A DNA stretch of 64,000 bases from JAIBJN01 sp963748205 (GTDB taxonomy: Bacteria; Actinomycetota; Thermoleophilia; Gaiellales; Gaiellaceae): positions 1 to 64,000 of the forward strand of contig CAVVIB010000004.1 of assembly GCA_963748205.1 (NCBI GenBank). Reading direction: 5' to 3'. The notes beneath the pieces were generated by a model. The model was given only the letters and a program-made list of their open reading frames with translations, searched no databases and had not been told where the DNA came from. Position numbers and translations under genes: made by a program. The stretch's first letter is position 1; every line of letters begins with the position of its first letter. This document shows, in pieces, positions 1-7,073 of this stretch.

Positions 1-3
1 AGG

Positions 4-74
<71 letters not shown>

Positions 75-202
75 GGGCTCTCCGCCAACGATAGCCGGTT
101 CCCCGAACAGGGGATTTCCAGGCGCCCGAGCCGCCGCGATCATGCGGTCAAAGCATCGTCAAACAGGCGGCGCGGCAACGCCTCGGGACGGAGGGGAGTC
201 GA

Positions 203-577
203 GTGACTCTCGAACGGATCAACGAGCTGACCCCGCGCGAGGCCATCCTCGTCTACTGCACGACCATGACGGCCTGGATCGTCCTGTTCGCGCGCACGGA
301 AACGTGGCTTCCGGCGGGCGTCGTGCTCCTGCTCTTGCTGGTGCCGCTGGTCGTCCATTTCGGCCTCGGCTACGTGATCGACGACTGGAAGGCGCTCTAC
401 TTCACGGGCGTCCCGGTCGTGGTCGCGGCGATCGCCGGAGGCCTGCCGTCCGCGCTCTGGGCGACGGTCGTGCTGCTCACGGCCTTCCCCGGAGTCCCGC
501 TGATCGCGGCCGGCATCTACGTCCGCAGCTGGCTCGCGCGCAAGGATCCCGCCTACGTCGATCCCTGGCTGATCTAG
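203..577 (+). CDS. small membrane protein of unknown function
   Basis: This gene encodes 124 residues. I chose the GTG start because GAGGGGAG lies about five bases upstream. Hydrophobic stretches at roughly residues 14-30, 36-55, 67-84 and 87-104 predict three or four membrane helices, with a polar C-terminus ending in DPWLI. I do not recognise a named family. It is followed after 31 bases by the CtaG-like gene on the same strand, so the two may be co-transcribed, but that spacing alone does not establish a shared role. Confidence 0.7.
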   Translation: MTLERINELTPREAILVYCTTMTAWIVLFARTETWLPAGVVLLLLLVPLVVHFGLGYVIDDWKALYFTGVPVVVAAIAGGLPSALWATVVLLTAFPGVPLIAAGIYVRSWLARKDPAYVDPWLI

Positions 578-608
578 CTCCCGCGCGCCGCGTATCCTTC
601 GGGGCGTC

Positions 609-1367
609 GTGGCGCCCTCGCCGTCGAGCTGGCAAACGGCGTGGGTGGAGCTCGCCGCCGTCGCCGCGCTGACGGTCGCGTATGTGGCCGCCGCCCGTCG
701 GCATCCGCCGTCGCGGGCGCGTGCGGCGTGCTTCGTGGGCGCGGTGCTGCTTCTGCTGGCGGTCACCGTCACCCCGCTCGGCACGCTCGCGCTCCACTAC
801 CTCCTCAGCGCGCACCTCGTGCAGAACGTCGCACTGGCCGAGTGGGTCCCTCTCCTGCTGGTCGCCTCCCTGGCACCGGCGCTGGCCGAGTCTCTCGCGC
901 GCGTGCGCGCGATCCGGCTCCTGACCGCGCCGGCGATCGCCCTCCCGCTCTGGCTGGGGAGCTACGTCGTGTGGCACATCCCGGCCCTCTACGACGCCGC
1001 TCTCGAGCACCATGCGCTCCTGCACCTCGAGCACCTGACGTACCTCGCCGCGGGGTGCCTCCTCTGGTGGCCGGTCGTGCACAGCCGACCGCGCGACCTC
1101 TCGGCGGGCGCGAAGGCCGCTTACCTCTTCATCGCGTTCGTGTTCGCGAGCCCGCTCGGCCTGCTCCTCGCCCTTCTCGCCAGCCCGCTCTACGACTTCT
1201 ACGTCGCCGCGCCGCGCCTGCGCGACCTGACGCCGCTCGAGGATCAGCAGATCGCCGGCATCGCCATGGCGGTGAGCGAGGCGATCGTCTTCTTCGCCGC
1301 CTTCGCGGTCGTGTTCGTGCGGTTCATGGCGGAGGAGGAGTCGACGCCCGATCCCGAGCCGCGCTGA
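609..1367 (+). CDS. CtaG-like cytochrome c oxidase assembly membrane protein (caa3_CtaG family)
   Basis: The product is a 252-residue polytopic membrane protein starting at GTG. The arrangement of about seven helices, with the conserved segments HYLLSAHLVQN (near residues 63-73), the histidine-rich HIPALYDAALEHHALLHLEH (near 119-138) and a W-W pair after it, is that of the caa3_CtaG family, which is associated with assembly of caa3-type oxidases and copper handling. This suggests the host respires oxygen. It is convergent with grdA, with a 170-base gap holding a large inverted repeat. No cox genes are in the window, so the link to oxidase assembly rests on family resemblance. Confidence 0.8.
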   Translation: MAPSPSSWQTAWVELAAVAALTVAYVAAARRHPPSRARAACFVGAVLLLLAVTVTPLGTLALHYLLSAHLVQNVALAEWVPLLLVASLAPALAESLARVRAIRLLTAPAIALPLWLGSYVVWHIPALYDAALEHHALLHLEHLTYLAAGCLLWWPVVHSRPRDLSAGAKAAYLFIAFVFASPLGLLLALLASPLYDFYVAAPRLRDLTPLEDQQIAGIAMAVSEAIVFFAAFAVVFVRFMAEEESTPDPEPR

Positions 1368-1482
1368 CCGGCCCGCAGCCGTTGCACTCTCGGCACACCG
1401 CGCGCGCCACGCGCGCGGAACTCGGAGTTACGCTCGAAAGCGGGAGGAGGGCGGGGTGCCCCTAGATATGGAAGTCGGACCA

Positions 1483-1529
1483 GGGACCTGCCCGGCGCCG
1501 TAGGCGCCCTGTCCGAAGCGACAGGTCCC
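1483..1529. terminator. large inverted repeat between ctaG-like gene and grdA
   Basis: GGGACCTG at 1483-1490 pairs with CAGGTCCC at 1522-1529. Inside are two further hairpins, GGCGCC-GTA-GGCGCC and CCTGTC-CGAAGC-GACAGG, which compete with the outer stem. It sits between two convergent genes, the expected place for a bidirectional terminator, but no U-tract follows on either strand. Confidence 0.5.
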
Positions 1530-1537
1530 GAGACGGC

Positions 1538-2002
1538 TTAGGCGCCGTCGCGGCCCGGGAACTTCTGCGCCGCCTCGCGCACCTGGTCGACGTCCAGGGT
1601 CATCTCGAGCAGGCCCACCTGCTCGTCGTAGACGCCTGCGTCGACCTGCTGCTTGACGTCCTCTTCGAGGATGTGAACGACGGGGAGCCCCAACTGGACT
1701 CCTGCCAATGGACCGACGTACGCCGGGTCTCCCACCGTGACCGTCTCGGCTGCGACCTCGAGCGACTCGAGGTCGGCTGCGCCGAGGACGACCACGAGGT
1801 CGCCCGCGCCGTACTCGTCGACCAGGGCCCTGATGCGGTCCTGGTTCTCCGGGTCCATGGCCCCGGCAGCCGTTCAGACGAAGCACTCCGTCTCGACGAA
1901 GACGACCTCGGCTCCCGCCGACGTCACGCAGGCGGCGATCGCGGGCCCGGGCACGCCGTCCCGCTCGCCGAGCGCGATGACCTTCTTGCCGTCGAGCTTC
2001 AT
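1538..2002 (-). CDS. grdA: glycine reductase complex selenoprotein A (GrdA), in-frame UGA as selenocysteine
   Basis: GrdA is the small selenoprotein that accepts the carboxymethyl group from protein B and passes it on as a thioester in glycine/sarcosine/betaine reduction. The frame gives 154 residues from ATG at 2002 if the TGA at 1876-1874 is read as selenocysteine (residue 43). The context ETECFV-U-TAAGAMD matches the family's Cys-x-x-Sec redox motif, and the downstream part (GDPAYVGPLAGVQLGLPVVH, VYDEQVGLLEMTLDVD) is highly GrdA-like. A strong GGAAGGAGGTGAGG ribosome site precedes the ATG, which overlaps the thioredoxin stop as ATGA. It is the last gene of the operon. Conventional callers will report only the part after the TGA, starting at the Met at 1858. 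Confidence 0.95.
1849..1866 (-). promoter_or_regulatory. candidate bacterial SECIS hairpin in grdA
   Basis: Eight bases after the UGA the mRNA can form CCGGG-GCCAUGGA-CCCGG, a five-pair GC stem with an eight-base loop that contains GG. Position and loop are broadly like bacterial SECIS elements, which lie inside the coding region directly after the UGA and are bound by SelB. The stem was found by eye and its energy was not computed. Confidence 0.45.
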
Positions 2003-2328
2003 GCAGCCTCACCTCCTTCCGCGAGCGTCGCGAACGCGCGCTCGATGTCGCTCTTCGACACCTCGCCGGAGAGCCGCTCGAGCTCCTCCCCGTTCTGCAT
2101 GAGAACGTAGGTCGGCAGCCCGAACACGCGCAGCTCGCGGCAGATGTCCCGGTTCTCGGCCGAGTTGACCTTGACGACGCGCACGGCGCCGCCGGCCTCC
2201 TCCTCCAGCTTCGCGATCGTGGGCATCATCGCCAGGCACGGCTGGCAGCGCGGCCCCCAGAAGTCGACGAGGACGCTGCCGTCGCTCGTCAGGTCGTGGT
2301 AGGTGTCGACGGTCGCGTCGACCGGCAT
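1999..2328 (-). CDS. trxA: thioredoxin of the glycine reductase operon
   Basis: The product has 109 residues and a thioredoxin fold: the strand VLVDFWGPRCQPC carries the redox pair Cys-Gln-Pro-Cys, followed by VRVVKVNSAEN and the cis-proline segment VFGLPTYVLM. The active site departs from the canonical WCGPC (here RCQPC), as is common for pathway-dedicated thioredoxins. In glycine reductase systems thioredoxin re-reduces the selenoprotein. It lies 4 bases after grdC and overlaps grdA by ATGA. No thioredoxin reductase gene is adjacent, unlike in clostridial operons, so electrons must come from a reductase encoded elsewhere. A second, canonical thioredoxin is encoded at 18868-19197. Confidence 0.93.
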   Translation of the reverse strand: MPVDATVDTYHDLTSDGSVLVDFWGPRCQPCLAMMPTIAKLEEEAGGAVRVVKVNSAENRDICRELRVFGLPTYVLMQNGEELERLSGEVSKSDIERAFATLAEGGEAA

Positions 2329-2332
2329 TGGT

Positions 2333-3668
2333 CTACTCCTTTCCCGGTTCCAGGATGATCGAGAGGCCGTCGGCCAGCTCGGTCATGCGCCCGAGGAAGA
2401 GCGAGCCCTTCGCGAGCAGCATCGTCGAGCCGATCTCGCCCGCCCGCAGGGCCGCCAGCCCGTGGGGGAGCCACGGGACGGCCGAGGCGACGTGCCCCTG
2501 CGTCGGGGAGAACCCCGGCAGGCCGTGGGCGCGCTCGAACCCGTCCAGGTCCTCGCGCGCGAGCTCGCCCCGGCGGACGGCGAGGGCGCCGATGAGCTTG
2601 TAGTTGCGGCTGGGGACGTTGCCCGCGCCGGCCGGCTCCGTGATCTCGGGGTCGTGGAGCTCGGTCGCGTAGCGGTCGACGTCGAGGATGCGGCGCCCGA
2701 GCCGCTCGAGCGGCTCGACGACGAGGTCCTCGAGCACGGCCTGCTGCGCCGAGCCCGAGCCGACACGGTGTCGCCCGACGGCGTCGAGGCGGATCTCCGG
2801 CGCGCCATCGCCGGGCGGCCCCACGACGACGGCGAAGCCGGCGAGGACGTCCTCGAGAACAGGTGAGCCGTGGCGAAGCGCGCCCGAGAACTTCATGCCG
2901 AGCTTCGCGAGCGACCCGCCGGCCACCACGATCACGTGGGGATACACGCCGGCCGCAACGAGCGATCCCGCGACCACGAGCGCGTGCACCGGGCCGCAGC
3001 AGAACGCCTTCACGTCGCTGCCCGAGGCGTTGACGCAGCCCGCCTGCTCGGCGATCGCCTTGGCGAGGTTGCCCCCGCCGCGCTGGTAGCGGTCGCCCAC
3101 GGCCTCCTCGCCGCTCCCGATCACGTACTGGACGGACTCGGGAGCGAGGCCCGAAGCGCGAAGGACGTGCTCGAGCGCGAGCGCCCCGGTCGCCTTGCAG
3201 GCGAGGTTCTCGAGGAGGACGGCGCGCGGACAGGCTCTCGTCGACGTCGTGAGCGCCCGCCATGGATCCGATGCCGTGCCCGTCCTCCGTGATCGTGAGG
3301 GCACCGTTCCCCGCCGCGGCGCCGTCGAGCTTGAAGAGCCCGAAGCTGTCCGCATCCTCCATGCGCCGGTAGAGCTCGGCCTGATCGACGATCACGCCGT
3401 AGGGCCCTTCGCTCCGCGCGTCGACGGGATGCCGCCACCACGGCCGCTCGATCTCCCATAGCGCGTCAGGCCGGAGGTTCCCGATCAGCACCTGGTTCGG
3501 CGGGTAGCCGAGCGCGTCGTCGTAGCTGCGCAGCGCGCCCGAGATGGACGCCAGCAGCCCGTCCGAGTCGGCTGCCAGCTCGCGGGTCGGCTTCGAGCCG
3601 TGCCTGACAAGGTCCGGGGCGTGCGCGAGGACCACCGAGCACGCGTGGATCGCGGCCCTGCCGGTCAT
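2333..3668 (-). CDS. grdC: glycine reductase complex component C, beta subunit (GrdC), frameshifted in this sequence
   Basis: GrdC is a thiolase/KAS III-like subunit of protein C that takes the acetyl group from selenoprotein A. The N-terminus (VVLAHAPDLVRHGSKP, YPPNQVLIGN, IERPWW) and the remainder (LLENLACKATGALALEH, RYQRGGGNLAKAIAEQ, CVNASGSDVKAFCCGP, GFSPTQGHVASAVPWLPHG, GSLFLGRMTELADG) together cover a complete protein of about 445 residues, somewhat shorter than clostridial GrdC. The two halves are in different frames; the shift lies near 3225-3232 in GCGCGC-rich sequence, and removing one base restores a segment that aligns without a gap to the family. I therefore regard it as one gene with a probable base insertion. 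The ATG overlaps the grdB stop as ATGA. Confidence 0.88.
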
Positions 3669-4939
3669 CCCAGCTCCCACACCGTCGCGGGCTCCACCTC
3701 GGTCTCGAGCATCTCCAGCGCGCGCTCCACGATCCTGCGGCGCTCTGCCTCGTCGAGCCCGAACGGATGCGTGATCGCCGGCCCGCGCACCACGCGGTTG
3801 GCGCCGATCATCGTCGCGATCGTCGGGAGCGACGTGACGAACACCGTTGGGATCCCCGCCCGCTCGATCTCCTTCGCCAGCACTGACCCGCAGCGCGTCC
3901 CGGTCCCTCAGGTGCCGGAGAGGAGCACGGCGTGCACCCCCGACTCCGTGAGCTCGGCGGCGATCTCGCGGCCGAAGCGGGTCGAGGCCGCCACGGGCGT
4001 CCCGTTGCCCGTCGTGGTGTAGAAGGCGTCGTGGATCCGGCCCAGCCGGCCCTCGGTCTCGAGCGCGCGCACGGTGTCGAGCGGCACGAGGCGGTTCGGA
4101 TCCTCGTTCGCGAGCGTGACGTCGAAGCCGCCGTGGACGGACTCGTACTCGCCGGATCGCAGCGTCGCCTCGCCGGCCAGGGAGTAGCGAAGCCAGCCCT
4201 GCGCCCGGATCGTCGGCAGGCGGTCGGGGTTGCCCTGCGGGACGCACCCCGCCTCGGTGACGAGGGCGACGAGGGCCTGCGAGAGATCCGCGACCGGCGC
4301 GGGCGGGTCGACGCGGTCGAAGCCCGACGCGACCTCGCTGCGCGTCTCGCCGGCGAGCTTCGCGAGCAGCAGGTCGACGGCACGCTCGGCCCCGGTCTGC
4401 TCGTCGAGCCGGTTCCGGCGGAACCCGCGCGGCAGGTAGCCCTCCTCCTCGGGCGGCCCGAGCTCGCGCCCCGACGCCAGCGCCCCGGCGAGCGCCGCCA
4501 TGCGCGGAAGGGCGTCCCGCATGCCGGCGACGTTGACGGCGGTCGGGACGACCAGGACCTTGCCGTCGGTCGCCCCCACGCCCGGGTTCTCCTCGTGCAT
4601 CGCGGCGAGCGACGGGATCCCGAGCCGCTCGGAGGCGATGCGCGAAAAACGCGCACACGCGTAGCCGTAGCGTCCGGAGCCGAAGGCGGGCCCGGCGACG
4701 AGCACGTCCGGCCGCTCGGCCTCGAGCAGGCCGAGCAAGACCTCGAGCGCCTTCTCCTCGTGCTCGGCGAAGTAGTCGTCGCCGCAGGCGAGCGTGGCGA
4801 CGATGTCGACTCCCTCGAGAGCCGCGGCCAGGCCTCGGCCGGGCCCCACGGCACCGTCGAGACGCGTCGGCTGGGTCGCCGCGGCCTCCTCGCCGCCGAG
4901 CCCCGCGAAGAACTGGTTCAGGTAGTGGACGGCCCTCAC
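3665..4939 (-). CDS. grdB: glycine/sarcosine/betaine reductase component B selenoprotein (GrdB), in-frame UGA as selenocysteine
   Basis: GrdB is the selenoprotein subunit of the substrate-specific protein B that attacks the amino acid substrate. The start VRAVHYLNQFFAGLGGEE and the segment AGPAFGSGRYGYAC match the family. The frame reaches VLLSGT, then TGA at 3910-3908, then GTGTRCGSVLAKEIERAG and a normal C-terminus ending VEPATVWELG. Known GrdB proteins carry Sec at this point (T-Sec-G-T-x-T-R-C-G), so the TGA is read as selenocysteine 344 of 424. GTG at 4939 overlaps the grdE stop as GTGA; the stop overlaps grdC as ATGA. Whether the substrate is glycine, sarcosine or betaine cannot be read from sequence by eye. 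Confidence 0.94.
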
Positions 4940-6117
4940 CAGGCAACCGCCCTCAGGGAGTGCTGCCCCATCTGGTTCGTCGCACCGAGGTAGTTGCGCG
5001 CGGGAATCGGGCCGGCGTCGCGCGCGTCGCTCCCGTCGAGCAGGGTGTCGCCTCCGATCACCCGCTCCGGCGTCCACGCCGGGACGAGCTCCTCGGCGTT
5101 CCCCGCGGAGACGATCGAGTCCGCCTCGGGAACCCAGTCCGTGAGGCCGGGGCTCGTCGAGTCCGGGTCGGCCATCTCGGCGACGATCGTCGTCGTCCGG
5201 ACGCCGGCCTGCTCGCAGGCGCGAACGGTGAGCATCACGTCGGTGTGCGAGTTGCCGCCCGCGTCGGTCGTCACGATCGCCCCGTCCGCGCCGAGCTCGA
5301 CGGCAGCCTCGGCCGCCGCGGTCGCCGCGCGCTGCTTGTCCTCGGCCGTCTGCTCGTAGCCGCGCATCAGCACGACGCCGGCGAAGCGCAGCCGCCGGCC
5401 GTGCTCGCGATAGAGCGTGCGGACGAGCGCGTTGCGCTGGAAGAGGATCGTGGGGTTCCGCAGACCGGCCCAGTGGTACTCCCCGCAGGTCACGGCGCCG
5501 TCGAGGAGCTCCGCGGGGTCGATCGCCCGGGGCAGCCCGGCCTGTCCGACCGGCACGCCGTAGAGGTACTGGTAGTAGAGCGGCCCGAGGTCCGAGAGCT
5601 GGACGAGGGCGGCCACGGAGGGCAGGCCAGCGTCGACGGGGCCGCGCTCGAAGCGCTCCACCTCGGCCGGCTCGGCCCCGAGCGTGGGCCGTGCCAGATC
5701 CTCGGCCACCTGGAGCGTCGTCGCGCGCGCCCAGGCGTCGAGCTCCTCGTTGCCGAGACCGTCCCGCGGCCGGAACGTGAGGACGACATTCGTCGCCTGC
5801 GCAAAGGGCGTGAGCTCGGCGCCCGGCCCGGCAAGGTCGATGACTGACTCCTGCTCGTGCAGCGGACGCTCCTCGGCCGGAAAGTCGAGACACGAGATGA
5901 CGACGACTCCGTCCAGGCGATTCGTCCGGCCCTGACCCGCGGGTCCTTCCGCGGGAAACGCGCCCCGGCCGTCGGGGCGGACGCGCGGCTCCACGGCGTC
6001 CAGGACGTGGGTGATGCGAACGGGCTCGCCCGCGCGCACGACCTCGACGTCGACACCGTCGAGCTCGGGCAGCTCGCCCATCAGCTCAGCGGGATACGTC
6101 GCAAGCTCCCAGGCCAT
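4936..6117 (-). CDS. grdE: glycine/sarcosine/betaine reductase component B precursor (GrdE-like, pyruvoyl subunits)
   Basis: GrdE-type proproteins are cleaved at an internal cysteine to give two subunits, one carrying a pyruvoyl group that forms a Schiff base with the substrate amine. The product has 393 residues. Family features are EPVRITHVLDAVEPRV, DLAGPGAELTPFAQATNVV, YYQYLYGVPV and the cysteine in DGAVTCGEYHWAG, residue 211, which lies where the family is cleaved. The C-terminus NYLGATNQMGQHSLRAVAW is also typical. The ATG at 6117 overlaps the iclR stop (TGATG); a GTG three bases upstream is an alternative start. Translation of iclR, grdE, grdB and grdC is linked by overlaps throughout. 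Confidence 0.92.
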   Translation of the reverse strand: MAWELATYPAELMGELPELDGVDVEVVRAGEPVRITHVLDAVEPRVRPDGRGAFPAEGPAGQGRTNRLDGVVVISCLDFPAEERPLHEQESVIDLAGPGAELTPFAQATNVVLTFRPRDGLGNEELDAWARATTLQVAEDLARPTLGAEPAEVERFERGPVDAGLPSVAALVQLSDLGPLYYQYLYGVPVGQAGLPRAIDPAELLDGAVTCGEYHWAGLRNPTILFQRNALVRTLYREHGRRLRFAGVVLMRGYEQTAEDKQRAATAAAEAAVELGADGAIVTTDAGGNSHTDVMLTVRACEQAGVRTTTIVAEMADPDSTSPGLTDWVPEADSIVSAGNAEELVPAWTPERVIGGDTLLDGSDARDAGPIPARNYLGATNQMGQHSLRAVAW

Positions 6118-6848
6118 CACGCGGCCCTCCGGTACCCCAGCCGCCCGGAGATCTGCGCCGCCGCCTCCGCGCAGAGGTCGCCGACCGCGGGAAGCTTCGG
6201 CTCGGGCAGGCGATACGCCGGCCCGGAGACGGACACGGCCGCGATGCACGAGCCGCCGGCGTCGAAGACGGGCGCCGCGACCGCGTTGAGGCCGACCTCC
6301 AGCTCCTCGACGGCGACGGCGAAGCCCGCAGCGCGCGCCCGCTCGAGCTCGGCGCGCAGCTCGCCCCGGTCGACGATCGTGCGCGGCGTCAGCTTCGACA
6401 GCCGGCCGGTGATCTGCTCGCCGCCGAACGCGAGAAGCGCCTTGCCGTTCGCGGTCGCGTGCAGCGGCGCGGCACGGCCCGTCCAGTCGGTGACGCCGAC
6501 GAAGTGGTCCGCGTCCACCTGGAGGACGTTCAAGGCCCGCGTCCCCTCGCGAACGGCGAGGTTGACCGTCTCGCCCGTCCGCTCGGCGAGCCGTTCGAGC
6601 GCCGGCCTCCCGGCCTCGACGAGCGTGATCCCGCGCACGGCGAGGCCGCCGAGCCGAGCGAGCTCGGGGCCTGGCGCAAAGCGGTCGCCGACGCGGCGCA
6701 CGAGCCCTCGCCGCTGCAGGGTCGCGAGCAGGCGGGAGACCGTGCTCTTGTGCATCCCCAGCTCGGCTGCGAGCTCGGACACGCCGAGGTCCTCGCGGCC
6801 CTCGTCGAACGCGGAGAGAATCGCCAGCGCCTTGTCGGCGGACTGCAC
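6117..6848 (-). CDS. IclR-family transcriptional regulator of the grd operon
   Basis: The product of about 243 residues has an N-terminal winged helix (VQSADKALAILSAF, then VSELAAELGMHKSTVSRLLATLQ) and the C-terminal IclR effector domain (LHATANGKALLAF, GFAVAVEELEVGLNAVAAPV, AAVSVSGPAYRL). It is the first gene of the glycine reductase operon and is expected to bind a small-molecule effector and control the operon and itself. The longer frame begins at TTG 6884, but I favour GTG 6848, directly before VQSADKALAIL, because IclR proteins usually begin just there and the longer version would place the start codon inside palindromic operator-like sequence. No clear ribosome site precedes either start. 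Confidence 0.9.
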   Translation of the reverse strand: MQSADKALAILSAFDEGREDLGVSELAAELGMHKSTVSRLLATLQRRGLVRRVGDRFAPGPELARLGGLAVRGITLVEAGRPALERLAERTGETVNLAVREGTRALNVLQVDADHFVGVTDWTGRAAPLHATANGKALLAFGGEQITGRLSKLTPRTIVDRGELRAELERARAAGFAVAVEELEVGLNAVAAPVFDAGGSCIAAVSVSGPAYRLPEPKLPAVGDLCAEAAAQISGRLGYRRAA

Positions 6849-6849
6849 G

Positions 6850-6884
6850 TTGCGTATTTTGCAACGCCTGCGCCGATTGCGCAA
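6850..6884. promoter_or_regulatory. operator-like inverted repeats ahead of iclR-grd
   Basis: Two palindromes lie next to the iclR start: TTGC-GTATTTT-GCAA at 6850-6864 and TTGCGCAA at 6877-6884. Both share TTGC/GCAA arms, spaced about 24 bases apart. IclR regulators commonly bind short palindromes near their own promoters, so this is the obvious candidate for autoregulation. Confidence 0.5.
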
Positions 6885-6941
6885 CCAGCTTCGACGAGCA
6901 GGTCAGAGAGGATCTGTGCGGGACGTCACGAACGAGGCGAC

Positions 6942-7073
6942 ATGAAGAGCGAGCAGGAGACAACCCGCGCACAGCAGCTCGCGCTCCTGGCCGCGCTCGC
7001 GCGCAACCGCGGCGAGCTCGACGCAGCGACGCTCGAACGCCTGCTGCGCCTGGTCACGCCGAAGCCGGCCTAG
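6942..7073 (+). CDS. small hypothetical protein, 43 residues
   Basis: An ATG preceded by GAGGCG opens a 43-codon frame (MKSEQETTRAQQLALLAALA, then an acidic/leucine-rich helix, ending VTPKPA). It is divergent from iclR, and its TAG stop interlocks with the stop of the convergent cyclase gene in the tetranucleotide CTAG. The product looks like a single amphipathic helix. I do not recognise it; the call rests on the ribosome site and the neat fit between its neighbours. Confidence 0.45.
   Translation: MKSEQETTRAQQLALLAALARNRGELDAATLERLLRLVTPKPA

Noticed and set aside
2289..4946. Continuous 885-codon minus-strand frame across grdC and grdB
   Set aside because: It is mainly a shadow frame rich in Arg/Ala/Gly; only its middle part is the true N-terminus of GrdC before the frameshift.
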